A DNA stretch of 64,000 bases. It comes from Kitasatospora sp. MAP12-44. GTDB taxonomy: Bacteria; Actinomycetota; Actinomycetes; Streptomycetales; Streptomycetaceae. Where the stretch lies: the NCBI RefSeq assembly GCF_029892095.1, contig NZ_JARZAE010000004.1, positions 7,874,001 through 7,938,000 on the forward strand, in the 5' to 3' direction. The notes under the pieces were generated by a model. The model did no database searches and had not been told where the DNA came from. It saw only the letters and a program-made list of their open reading frames with translations. Position numbers and translations under genes: made by a program. Below, one piece after another: positions 56,301 through 63,027 of this stretch (its first letter is position 1; every line of letters begins with the position of its first letter).

Positions 56301-58611
56301 CCAGCGCCTCGCGCTGGGAGAGTCCGAAGAAGGCGGCGTCGAAGCAGGCCGCGTCGTGCAGGAAGCCGCCCTCGCGGGCGTAGGAGGTGCCGCGGTGCTC
56401 CGGGTCGTCATCGAAGAGGCGGTCCAACTCCCAGCCGCGGTCGGTCGGGAAGCCGCTGATCGCGTCGGTTTCCTCGGCGAGCAGCGTCCACAGCTCGTCG
56501 GGGGAGGTCACCCCGCCGGGCAGTCGGCAGGCCATCCCGACAATGGCCACCGGCTCGCCGACCGTACCTTCCCCGATCTCCTCGGCGTCCTCGTCCGTCC
56601 CGCCGCCGGTCAGCAGCCGGGCGACGGCGGACGGGCTGGGCGCGTCGAAGGCCAGGCTGACCGGTAGCGCCAGCCCGGTCGCCTCGACCAGCAGGTTGCG
56701 CAGCCGGATGCTCAGGATCGAGTCCAGGCCATGGCTGCGGAAGGTGGCGTCGGCGCGGATCGGCGCGGACCCGTCCGCCAGCACCGCGGCGACACAGGCC
56801 CGGACCAGGTCCAGCGCCTCGCCGAAGCCGCCCGACCACCCGCCGCCTGACCGCCCGCTGCCCGACCACCCGCCGCCCGCCCGCCCGCCGCCCGCCCGCC
56901 CGCCGACGGGGGCCACAGCGGGGACCGTGCCACTCGCCAACTGCGCCTCCAGCGCCCGCCGGTGGAGCTTGCCCGCCGGGGTGCGGGGGAGGTCGTCGAC
57001 CGTCACCAGTTCCAGTGGGATCTTGTAGTCGGCCACCCCGCGCTCGCGCAGGAACTCGGTCACCCGGGTGAGGCCGATCGCCGCGTCCGCCCGGTCGGTG
57101 AGGACCAGGCAGGGGAGTTCGCCCAGCCGCTCGTCCGGCAGACCGACCACGGCGAGCGGGCCGATGCCGGGCAGGTCGGCCAGCAGGCCCTGGATCTCGG
57201 TGGCGTTGAACTTCCGTCCGCCGACGTTGATCAGCTCGGCCGAGCGCCCGTCGAAACGGACCCGGCTGTCCTCGTCCAGGCTCGCGAGGTCGCCGGTGCG
57301 CAGCCAGCCGTCCGCTGTCAGCGCCGAGCGGGTCAACTCCGGTTCTCCGTAGTAGCCGAGGAACATGCCCGGGCTGCGGTACTGCAGCTCGCCCGAGGCG
57401 CCCGCCGGGCACGGCGAGCCGTCCTCGTCGACGATCCGCACCCGCGCGCCACGGGTCGGCCGTCCGACGCTGCGGGCGGCCACCTCGGCCGGGTCGCCGG
57501 CCAACGTGCAGGTGCCGGTGCCGAGTTCGGACATCCCCCAGACCACCACCAGGGCGGTGTCCAGCGCCCGGCGGACCTGCGCGACCAGTGCGCCGGGGAT
57601 CGCCGCTCCGGCGGTCCGCACCTCCACCGGACGGAACCCGGCGGGTTGCTGCTCCTCCGCCAACCTCCCGACGATGTCGTGCAGTTGGGCGGGTACGGCG
57701 AAGACGACGCTCGGCCCGGTGGCCCGCGCCAGCGCGAGGAAGCGGTCCGGGTCCCAGCCGCGCAGCAGCACCTGGCGGCAGGAGCGGAAGAGCGCGGAGT
57801 GGATCGATTGCAGGCCGAACAGGTGAGTCAGCGGGCAGGCGGTGAGAACTGCCTCGGTGAAGGCGTCGGTGGCCTGCGCCGTGACGGCCGCGGTGTTCGA
57901 GAGCAGGCCGTCGTGGCTGTGCAGGCAGATCTTCGGCCGCGCCGAAGTGGTCCCGGAGGAGGGGATCAGCACGAACGGCATCTGCGGCCGGACGTCGACC
58001 GGATGCGGCGAGCTGCCGAGCCAACGCGTGAGCAACTGCTCGACGCCGCCCTCCCCACGTTCATCCCCACGTTCCCCGGCGACCAGCACGGCCCGCAGCG
58101 ACGGCAGTGCCTCGCGCAGCGCGCGCCCGTGGTCCGCCGCGTGTTCCGACTCGATCGGCAGCACGACCAGCACCGGGTCCACCCGCTCCAGCAGCGCACG
58201 CACGTCGGCGCTGCCATGGCCCTGGTGAACGGGCATCATGACAGCGCCGACGGCCGCGACGGCCAGGTGCAGACTCTGGAACTCCCAACAGTTCGGCAGC
58301 TGGACGGCGACCACCTCGCCGACCCCGACCCCCAGCGCCTGCAGACCGCGGGCCAGCGCGTCGACCTCCGCCTGCCACTGGCGCCAGGTGCGTGAGCGTT
58401 CCCCGTCGGTGAGGGCGACCGCGTCCGGCGCCGCGCTCACGGCGGCCGCGAAGACGCCCGGGAGCGTGAGCCCGTCGAGGCCTTCGACCCCCGCGCCGGG
58501 GCCTTCGACCTCCGAGCCGAGGCCTTCGACATCCGAGCCGGGGCCCTCGATCCCTGCCTCGGGGCCGTCGGCCGGATCGATCGCGTGGTCATCGCTGCGG
58601 ACGGACACCAT
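53311..58611 (-). CDS. fscA: Loading PKS: PABA-activating ligase-ACP plus extension module 1
   Basis: A protein of about 1766 aa. The start is uncertain: ATG 58611 (or GTG 58608) follows GGGGAG, whereas ATG 58647 adds 12 residues but has no clear Shine-Dalgarno. Order: a degenerate Glu/Gly/Asp repeat leader, an AMP-forming acyl ligase (about residues 45-560; PSSGTTSARPK core, WRTGDL-like LRTGDLASLD, C-terminal Lys in PAGKLHRRAL), a Gly/Ser/Trp linker, ACP (GLDSIL), KS (MACRLPGG, DTACSSS), AT (GHSVGE, HAFH, malonyl) and ACP (GVNSVN), then a short acidic docking tail. There is no KR, DH or ER. This fits the candicidin/FR-008 starter protein: PABA is adenylated, loaded, and extended once with malonate, keeping the aryl ketone. 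It lies 3' of pabAB, which supplies the precursor. Confidence 0.9.
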   Translation of the reverse strand: MVSVRSDDHAIDPADGPEAGIEGPGSDVEGLGSEVEGPGAGVEGLDGLTLPGVFAAAVSAAPDAVALTDGERSRTWRQWQAEVDALARGLQALGVGVGEVVAVQLPNCWEFQSLHLAVAAVGAVMMPVHQGHGSADVRALLERVDPVLVVLPIESEHAADHGRALREALPSLRAVLVAGERGDERGEGGVEQLLTRWLGSSPHPVDVRPQMPFVLIPSSGTTSARPKICLHSHDGLLSNTAAVTAQATDAFTEAVLTACPLTHLFGLQSIHSALFRSCRQVLLRGWDPDRFLALARATGPSVVFAVPAQLHDIVGRLAEEQQPAGFRPVEVRTAGAAIPGALVAQVRRALDTALVVVWGMSELGTGTCTLAGDPAEVAARSVGRPTRGARVRIVDEDGSPCPAGASGELQYRSPGMFLGYYGEPELTRSALTADGWLRTGDLASLDEDSRVRFDGRSAELINVGGRKFNATEIQGLLADLPGIGPLAVVGLPDERLGELPCLVLTDRADAAIGLTRVTEFLRERGVADYKIPLELVTVDDLPRTPAGKLHRRALEAQLASGTVPAVAPVGGRAGGGRAGGGWSGSGRSGGGWSGGFGEALDLVRACVAAVLADGSAPIRADATFRSHGLDSILSIRLRNLLVEATGLALPVSLAFDAPSPSAVARLLTGGGTDEDAEEIGEGTVGEPVAIVGMACRLPGGVTSPDELWTLLAEETDAISGFPTDRGWELDRLFDDDPEHRGTSYAREGGFLHDAACFDAAFFGLSQREALATDPQQRLLLETAWEALEQAEIDPTSLHGTRTGVFTGAMYHDYATDAPSNALPGALPGSLSGVDELEGLMTIGTAGSALAGRISYTFGLQGPALTVDTACSSSLVALHLACQSLRSGESSLALAGGVAVMATPTSFVEFSRLRGLAPDGRCKSFADAADGAGWSEGVGLLVLERLSDARRNGHRVLALVRGSAVNQDGASNGLTAPNGPAQRRVIRRALADARLTPADVDAVEAHGTGTRLGDPIEAQALLATYGQERSEHRPLLLGSVKSNIGHTQAAAGVAGVIKTVLAMRHGVLPRTLHVDAPSSRVDWSAGSVELLTQARPWPREDGRTRRAGVSSFGISGTNAHVILEEASSASVSVSDSVDGDGVVPLVLSARGGPALRAQARRLAAHLAARPELSPRDLAHALATTRALHDHGAVVLGRGREELAAALEALGADESAAGSGAGSGALAFVFTGQGSQRLGMGRELARAFPVFEAALSEICAMLDPMLERPLRSVMWAEPGTADAQLLDGTGYAQPALFAFEVALFRLFASWGVSPGLLAGHSVGEIAAAHVAGVFALPDACALVAARGRLMQALPAGGAMVAVQASEEEVLPLLGEFVSLAAVNGPRSVVLSGAEQPLAELTEQLTAAGHRTKRLTVSHAFHSPLMTPMLAEFREVVGTLTLSAPTVPLVSGLTGRQVSEQEASDPGHWVRQVREPVRFLDAVRRLQRERAETFVELGPLAALTPMLDECLADAVEAGGPVVVPALNSGGDEERSVLAAVGRLHLRGAPVAWGAVLPGARSVPLPTYPFQRQAYWLASGFRAAGASVADDPSSEQPSPSLASRLSGLGEDEQLALLLRLVLTQTEAALGGRELSSSDATQPFSGLGVNSVNAIELRNRIIAATGLRLPATLVFDHPTPAAIVRLVRAELTRHSAGSGSASASTPRSAAELMDELELLLAAGEGADPDTAGRLRNLARQWAPAPSVADGGVDLDAATDEDLFRLMDAAND
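53600..56556 (-). other. PKS module 1: KS-AT(malonyl)-ACP, no reduction
   Basis: KS from about 56555 downward with DTACSSS (Cys near 56002), EAHGTGTR and KSNIGH. AT with GQGSQRLGMG near 54900, GHSVGE and HAFHSPLM near 54360. The AT is followed directly by the ACP, whose Ser motif is GVNS (53674-53685), not GFDS. The absence of reductive domains leaves the beta-keto group, as the aromatic ketone side chain requires. Confidence 0.87.
56680..58480 (-). other. Loading module: acyl-adenylating ligase plus ACP
   Basis: The adenylation domain has core motif IPSSGTTSARPK near 57960, a GMSELGTG stretch (A5-like), RFDGRSAELINVGGRKF (A8) and the catalytic Lys in PAGKLHRRAL near 56975. The ACP Ser is in SHGLDSIL near 56722. 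Substrate inferred as 4-aminobenzoate from the adjacent ADC synthase and the heptaene architecture; the binding pocket was not decoded. Confidence 0.85.
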
Positions 58612-58674
58612 TACTCCCCGGAACTCACTGGGCGGCTTCCGCTCCATGCTCAGCCGCCGTCCGCCGGGAAAGCC

Positions 58675-60801
58675 CTAGAAGTGCGGGGTCCCGCTCGTGC
58701 CGGAGGCGACCCGCTGCCCCGGGATCTCGGCGTCCAGCAGGGTCAGCAGCGGCGTGGCCTTCACCACCGTCTCGTCGAACTCCTCCTGCGGGTCCGAGAG
58801 CGCGATGATCGCGCCGCCGACCCCGTAGCGCAGCCGGCCGCCGCTGAGCACCACCGTGCGGATCACGATGCTCAGATCGGCCGCCCCGGTCAGCGAGAAG
58901 TAGCCGATGGCGCCGGAGTAGATGCCCCGGGGACCGGCCTCCAGGCGGTCGATGATCTGCATGGTCCGGATCTTCGGGGCCCCGGTCATCGAACCGCCGG
59001 GGAAGGCGGACCGCACGCCCGCCACCGCGCTGGTGCCCGGGCGCAGCGTCGCGCGGACCGTGCTCACCAGCTGGTGCACGGTCGCGTACGTCTCCACCTG
59101 GAAGACCGGCCCGGCGGTGACCGAGCCGACCTCCGCGCACCGGCCGAGGTCGTTGCGGACCAGGTCGACGATCATCAGGTTCTCGGCGCGGTCCTTCTCA
59201 CTGGACCTCAGGTCCGCGACCAGCAGCTCGTCCTCGTCCGGGGTGGCGCCGCGCGGGCGGGTCCCCTTGATCGGCTTGGACTCCATCGTCCCGTCCCGGT
59301 CGATCCGCAGGAACCGCTCGGGCGAGGTGCTCAGCACCGACAGCTCGCCGAAGTCGAGGAAGGCGGCGAACGGCGCGGGGCTGGCCCGGCGCAGGAAGCG
59401 GTAGGCCTGCCAGGGGTCGAGGTCGGCCTCGATCTCGACCATGTTGGTCAGGCAGACCTCGTAGGTCTCGCCGGCCCGGATCTCCTCCTGGCAGACGTCG
59501 ATGAGCTTGAGGTACGCCTCCCGGTCGTGCCGCAGCCGGAGCTCCGACCCACCGGCATCGGGTGCCTCGCACGGCGGGGCCGCCCGGTCGACCAGGTCGG
59601 CGAGGCCTGCCGCGGCGCCGCGCAGCCAGTCGCGGGCCGGGTCCTCGTGCTCCTCCTCGGCCAGGGCCAGCAGGTGCGTCGTCCCGGTGAGATGGTCCAG
59701 CACGATCGCGCGGTCGGCGAAGACCATGACGGCGTCCGGGTCGGGCGAGCGGTGCACCCGGTCGCCGTCGCACTCGGCCTTCAGCTCGTAGCCGAGCGCG
59801 CCGACCCAGCCGAGCGCGAAGTCGAAGGGCAGCTCGGGCGCCCGGACCTGGACCTCGCGCAGATCGCGGTCCAGCCACTCCAGGAACTCGCCCTGGACGA
59901 TCCGGGTGCCGTCCGCGCCGGCGACGGTCACCGAGCCGCGGAAGACGTCGGCGGTGGCGACGCGGGCCAGCGGTCCGGAGGCGTTGCCCATGATCGACAG
60001 CCGGCCCAGCTCGCCGTCCGCCCGGCTGCTGTCCAGCCAGAACGGGTGGTCGCCGGCCCGGAACAGCCGGTCGAAGACCACCTCCGGGTCCCAGCGGGTG
60101 GGCAGTTGCTCGGCCAGCACCCGCAGCCGCCGCGCGGCGGGCTCCCGAACGGCCTCCTGAACGGGCTCCCGAACGGCCTCCCGAACAACTGGTGGCACAA
60201 CCGCCGTTTCGACCCGGCGCCAATGATGACGCTCCGTCAGATCACGGAAGTTCGCGAGCAGTTGGTGACCGCCCTCGGTGCCGATCGACTCGGGGTGGAA
60301 CTGCACGCCCCAGAGCGGCAGTCGGCGGTGGCGCAGCGCCATCACCACGCCGTCCGAGGCCCAGGCGATCGGTTCCAGCTCGGGCGGCAGGTCGGTGACG
60401 GCCAGCGAGTGGTAGCGGACCACCTCCAGCGGGTCGGGCAGCGCGTGGAAGAGCCCGGTGCCGTCGTGGCGCACCAACGAGGCGCGCCCGTGCCGGGGTT
60501 CGGGCGCGCGCCCGACCGTGGCGCCGTGGGCGAGTGCGATGCCCTGGTGGCCCAGGCAGACGCCGAGCACGGGCAACCGGCCCTCCCGGGCGATCCCGGC
60601 GCAGAGGCCGAAGTCCTCGGGGCGGTGCGGGGTGCCGGGGCCGGGGGAGAGGACGACGTTGTCGAAGGCGTCCAGCAGCTCCGGGCGCCAGGTCGGGTCG
60701 TCGTTGCGGATCACCTCCGGCTCGCGCCCGTTGACCGCGGCGAGGTAGTGGAAGAGGTTGTAGGTGAAGGAGTCGTAGTTGTCGACGAGTAGTGTGCGCA
60801 T
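58675..60801 (-). CDS. pabAB: Fused aminodeoxychorismate synthase (PabA-PabB)
   Basis: A protein of 708 aa. ATG at 60801 follows AAGGGG 7 nt upstream and gives MRTLLVDNYDSFTYNL, the canonical start of PabA-type glutamine amidotransferases. The longer open frame to 61539 only overlaps the thioesterase gene. The amidotransferase half has Cys82 in GVCLGHQG and His169/Glu171 in GVQFHPES. After a linker rich in VREAVREP repeats, the chorismate-binding half carries PIKGTRPRG near residue 507-515 and FPGGSMTGAPK. The Lys of PIKGT marks PabB; anthranilate synthases have PIAGT. It converts chorismate and glutamine to 4-amino-4-deoxychorismate, the PABA precursor, in the cytoplasm. The lyase (PabC) is not in the window. 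It is located between the type II TE and the loading PKS that consumes PABA. Confidence 0.95.
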   Translation of the reverse strand: MRTLLVDNYDSFTYNLFHYLAAVNGREPEVIRNDDPTWRPELLDAFDNVVLSPGPGTPHRPEDFGLCAGIAREGRLPVLGVCLGHQGIALAHGATVGRAPEPRHGRASLVRHDGTGLFHALPDPLEVVRYHSLAVTDLPPELEPIAWASDGVVMALRHRRLPLWGVQFHPESIGTEGGHQLLANFRDLTERHHWRRVETAVVPPVVREAVREPVQEAVREPAARRLRVLAEQLPTRWDPEVVFDRLFRAGDHPFWLDSSRADGELGRLSIMGNASGPLARVATADVFRGSVTVAGADGTRIVQGEFLEWLDRDLREVQVRAPELPFDFALGWVGALGYELKAECDGDRVHRSPDPDAVMVFADRAIVLDHLTGTTHLLALAEEEHEDPARDWLRGAAAGLADLVDRAAPPCEAPDAGGSELRLRHDREAYLKLIDVCQEEIRAGETYEVCLTNMVEIEADLDPWQAYRFLRRASPAPFAAFLDFGELSVLSTSPERFLRIDRDGTMESKPIKGTRPRGATPDEDELLVADLRSSEKDRAENLMIVDLVRNDLGRCAEVGSVTAGPVFQVETYATVHQLVSTVRATLRPGTSAVAGVRSAFPGGSMTGAPKIRTMQIIDRLEAGPRGIYSGAIGYFSLTGAADLSIVIRTVVLSGGRLRYGVGGAIIALSDPQEEFDETVVKATPLLTLLDAEIPGQRVASGTSGTPHF

Positions 60802-60812
60802 GGCAGAGCCCC

Positions 60813-61583
60813 TTATCCCAGGCCGAGTTCGCGCGAGATCTCCTGGTTCACCGCGGCCATGTGGTCGGCTATGAAGAAGTGGCCGCCGGGGTACACCTTG
60901 AGCCGGAACGCCCCTTCGGTGTGGACGCTCCAGGCCTGCGCCTCGGCCAGCGTGGTGCGCGGGTCGGACTCGCCGGTCAGCACGGTGATCGGGCAGCGCA
61001 GTCGGCGGTCCGCCTCGCAGGTGTAGCTCTCGATCGCGCGGTAGTCGCCGCGGATCGCCGGCATCGCCATCCGGACGATCTCCTCGTCGCCCAGCAGCTG
61101 CGGGTTGGTGCCGTTGAGCAGCCGCAGTTCGGCCAGGATGCCGTCGTCGTCGCGGTCGTGCACGGTCTCCAGACGAGTGGTCGAGGGGCCGCGCCGCCCG
61201 GAGGCGATGACCGACCTCGGCGCCCGCTGCCCCTTCTGCTCCAGCCGCCAGGCCGTCTCGAAGGCGAGCGTGGCGCCCATGCTGTGGCCGAAGAAGACGG
61301 TGGGCCGTTCGTCCAGCGCGAGCAGTTCGTCGGTGACCAGGTCGGCCAAGGCGTGGATGGACTCGACGCAGGGCTCGCGCCGGCGGTCCTGGCGCCCGGG
61401 GTACTGCAGGGCGATCACGTCCACTCGGGGGGAGAACCGCGCCGACACCGGGTGGTAGAAGGGAGCGGAGCCGCCGGCGTGCGGGAAGCAGACCAGCCGG
61501 ACGGGGGCGTCGGCGGCCGGGTGGAACCGTCGCAGCCACAGGGCACTGGACGTGCCCGGGCCGGTGTTGTCGGCGCTGTTCAA
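60813..61583 (-). CDS. fscTE: Type II thioesterase
   Basis: A protein of 256 aa if it starts at TTG 61583, which has GAGAGG 10 nt upstream and lies 14 bases after the ferredoxin stop. No ATG or GTG sits near the conserved N-terminus, so a rare TTG start is inferred. Alpha/beta hydrolase with LVCFPHAGG near residue 30, the nucleophile in GHSMGA (Ser101), Asp207 in GESDP and His235 in GGHFF, the catalytic triad and spacing of RifR-type external thioesterases. These enzymes remove wrong or stalled acyl groups from PKS carrier proteins. The stop lies 11 bases before pabAB, so the genes are probably co-transcribed. Confidence 0.88.
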   Translation of the reverse strand: MNSADNTGPGTSSALWLRRFHPAADAPVRLVCFPHAGGSAPFYHPVSARFSPRVDVIALQYPGRQDRRREPCVESIHALADLVTDELLALDERPTVFFGHSMGATLAFETAWRLEQKGQRAPRSVIASGRRGPSTTRLETVHDRDDDGILAELRLLNGTNPQLLGDEEIVRMAMPAIRGDYRAIESYTCEADRRLRCPITVLTGESDPRTTLAEAQAWSVHTEGAFRLKVYPGGHFFIADHMAAVNQEISRELGLG

Positions 61584-61597
61584 GGGAGCCGGTCCTC

Positions 61598-61792
61598 TCA
61601 GTCCTGGTGGATGGTGATGGAGCGCGAGGGGCAGAGCGAGCCCGCCAGCCGGACGGCGGCGTGCTCCTCGGGCGCCGGCCGCTCGCGCAGGACGGTGACC
61701 AGACCGTCCTCGCCCTGGTCGAACACCTCGGGGGCGTTGAGGACGCACTGGCCCGCGCCGACGCAGCGGTCGGCGGTCACGGTGACATGCAT
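61598..61792 (-). CDS. fscFE: [3Fe-4S] ferredoxin, P450 redox partner
   Basis: A small protein of 64 aa. ATG at 61792 starts 2 bases after the P450 stop, with its GGAG ribosome binding site inside the P450 end. Three cysteines (Cys10 and Cys16 in DRCVGAGQC, Cys54 in GSLCPSRS) fit the one-cluster [3Fe-4S] ferredoxins that serve actinomycete P450s. Acidic residues (EVFDQGEDG) are typical of the partner face. It should pass electrons to the P450 encoded immediately upstream; no reductase gene is seen. Confidence 0.93.
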   Translation of the reverse strand: MHVTVTADRCVGAGQCVLNAPEVFDQGEDGLVTVLRERPAPEEHAAVRLAGSLCPSRSITIHQD

Positions 61793-61794
61793 GA

Positions 61795-63027
61795 TCAGTT
61801 CTCCTGCCAGCTGACCGGCAGCTCGTGCAGACCGCACAGCACACCGTCGTACTTGAAGGGCAGCTCCTCGACCGGCACCGCGAGCCGCAGGCTCGGAATG
61901 CGCTCGAAGAGCTTGCGGTAGGCGATCTCCATCTCGACCCGGACCAGGTTCTGGCCCAGGCACTGGTGCACGCCGTAGCCGAACGCGACGTGCTGGCGCT
62001 CGGTGCGCGCCGGGTCGAAGAGGTGCGGGCACTCGAAGGCGGAGGTGTCGTGGTTGGCGGCGGCGACCAGCGGGATGATGCCCTCGCCCGCCTTGACCAG
62101 CTGCCCGGAGATCACCACGTCCTCGACGGCCACCCGCAGCGAGACCAGGTCGGCGACCGAGTGGAAGCGCAGGCTCTCCTCCACGGCGCGGTCGTCGCCG
62201 ATCCACTGCGGGTTCTGCAGCAGCGTCATCACGCCGAGCGAGATGTTGTTGGCGGTGGTCTCGTGACCCGCGATCAGCAGCAGGATCAGCACCCCCGGCA
62301 GCTCCTGCGGGTCGAGCGTGCCGGTGGCCAGCAGCCGGCTGATCAGGTCGTCGCCGGGCCACTGCACCTTGATGGCGACCAGGCGGTTGATGTAGCGCAG
62401 CAGCTCCTTGGTGGCGGTGTCGCGCTGCTGGTCGGTCGAGGCCCGGATGGCCACCAGGGTGCGGGTGCGCGACTCGAAGAACTCGCGGTCGGCCGGCGGC
62501 ACCCCGAGCAGCGAGGAGATCACCAGCGAGGGCACCGGTAGTGCGAAGTCCGCGACCAGGTCGGCGGAGGTGCCCGCCGCCAGCATCGCGTCGATCCGCT
62601 CGTCCACGGTGCGCTCGATCGCCGGGCGCATCTCGCGCACCCGGCGGACGGTGAACTCCGGGATCAGCGCCTTGCGGAAGCGGTCGTGCTCGGGCGAGTC
62701 CAGGCCGACGAACCAGCCCGGGATCTGCTCCTGGCGCGGCACTCCCATGGTGTCGCTGATGTTGGGGAAGCCCTTGTGGTCGGGGTTGGAGCTGATCTTC
62801 TTGTTGGTCAGCACGGCCCGGACGTCCTCGTGCCGGGTGACCAGCCAGGCCTTGTTCCCGTTGGGCAGGTAGGAGACCACCAGGCCCTCGCGTCCGCGGT
62901 AGTCCTGGTAGCGGGGAGGGGGGAAGGCCTCACCGGGTTTGCGCAGCGGGAAGTCGACCACGGTGGGTTCGGCCACGGTGGGTTCGGCCACGGTGGGTTC
63001 GGCCACGGTGGGGTCGGCGCTCGTCAT
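61795..63027 (-). CDS. fscP: Cytochrome P450 (macrolactone methyl-to-carboxyl oxidase, FscP/AmphN/NysN type)
   Basis: A protein of 410 aa. ATG at 63027 overlaps the aminotransferase stop (ATGA). Motifs: I-helix AGHETT near residue 250, ExxR in ESLRF, and the heme loop FGYGVHQCLG with ligand Cys356. Soluble class I bacterial P450, no membrane anchor. The position (aminotransferase-P450-ferredoxin-thioesterase-pabAB) matches the fscP/amphN/nysN context, where the enzyme oxidises a branch methyl to the exocyclic carboxylate. That role is inferred from context, not from substrate-specific residues. The N-terminus holds an unusual TVAEP tandem repeat of no obvious function. Confidence 0.9.
   Translation of the reverse strand: MTSADPTVAEPTVAEPTVAEPTVVDFPLRKPGEAFPPPRYQDYRGREGLVVSYLPNGNKAWLVTRHEDVRAVLTNKKISSNPDHKGFPNISDTMGVPRQEQIPGWFVGLDSPEHDRFRKALIPEFTVRRVREMRPAIERTVDERIDAMLAAGTSADLVADFALPVPSLVISSLLGVPPADREFFESRTRTLVAIRASTDQQRDTATKELLRYINRLVAIKVQWPGDDLISRLLATGTLDPQELPGVLILLLIAGHETTANNISLGVMTLLQNPQWIGDDRAVEESLRFHSVADLVSLRVAVEDVVISGQLVKAGEGIIPLVAAANHDTSAFECPHLFDPARTERQHVAFGYGVHQCLGQNLVRVEMEIAYRKLFERIPSLRLAVPVEELPFKYDGVLCGLHELPVSWQEN
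62960..63018 (-). repeat. 15-bp tandem repeat at the P450 N-terminus
   Basis: Nearly four copies of a 15-bp unit encode repeated (E)PTVA pentapeptides at residues 5-23 of the P450. The copies are almost base-identical, suggesting recent slippage. The segment precedes the folded P450 core, so copy number should be tolerated. Confidence 0.9.

Noticed and set aside
58675..60801. Anthranilate synthase (TrpEG) or phenazine-type enzyme
   Set aside because: The active-site motif is PIKGT, diagnostic of PabB, and the loading ligase next door fits PABA.
60802..61539. N-terminal extension of the ADC synthase frame
   Set aside because: It overlaps the type II thioesterase gene in another frame and lacks any motif; ATG 60801 gives the canonical PabA N-terminus with a good ribosome binding site.
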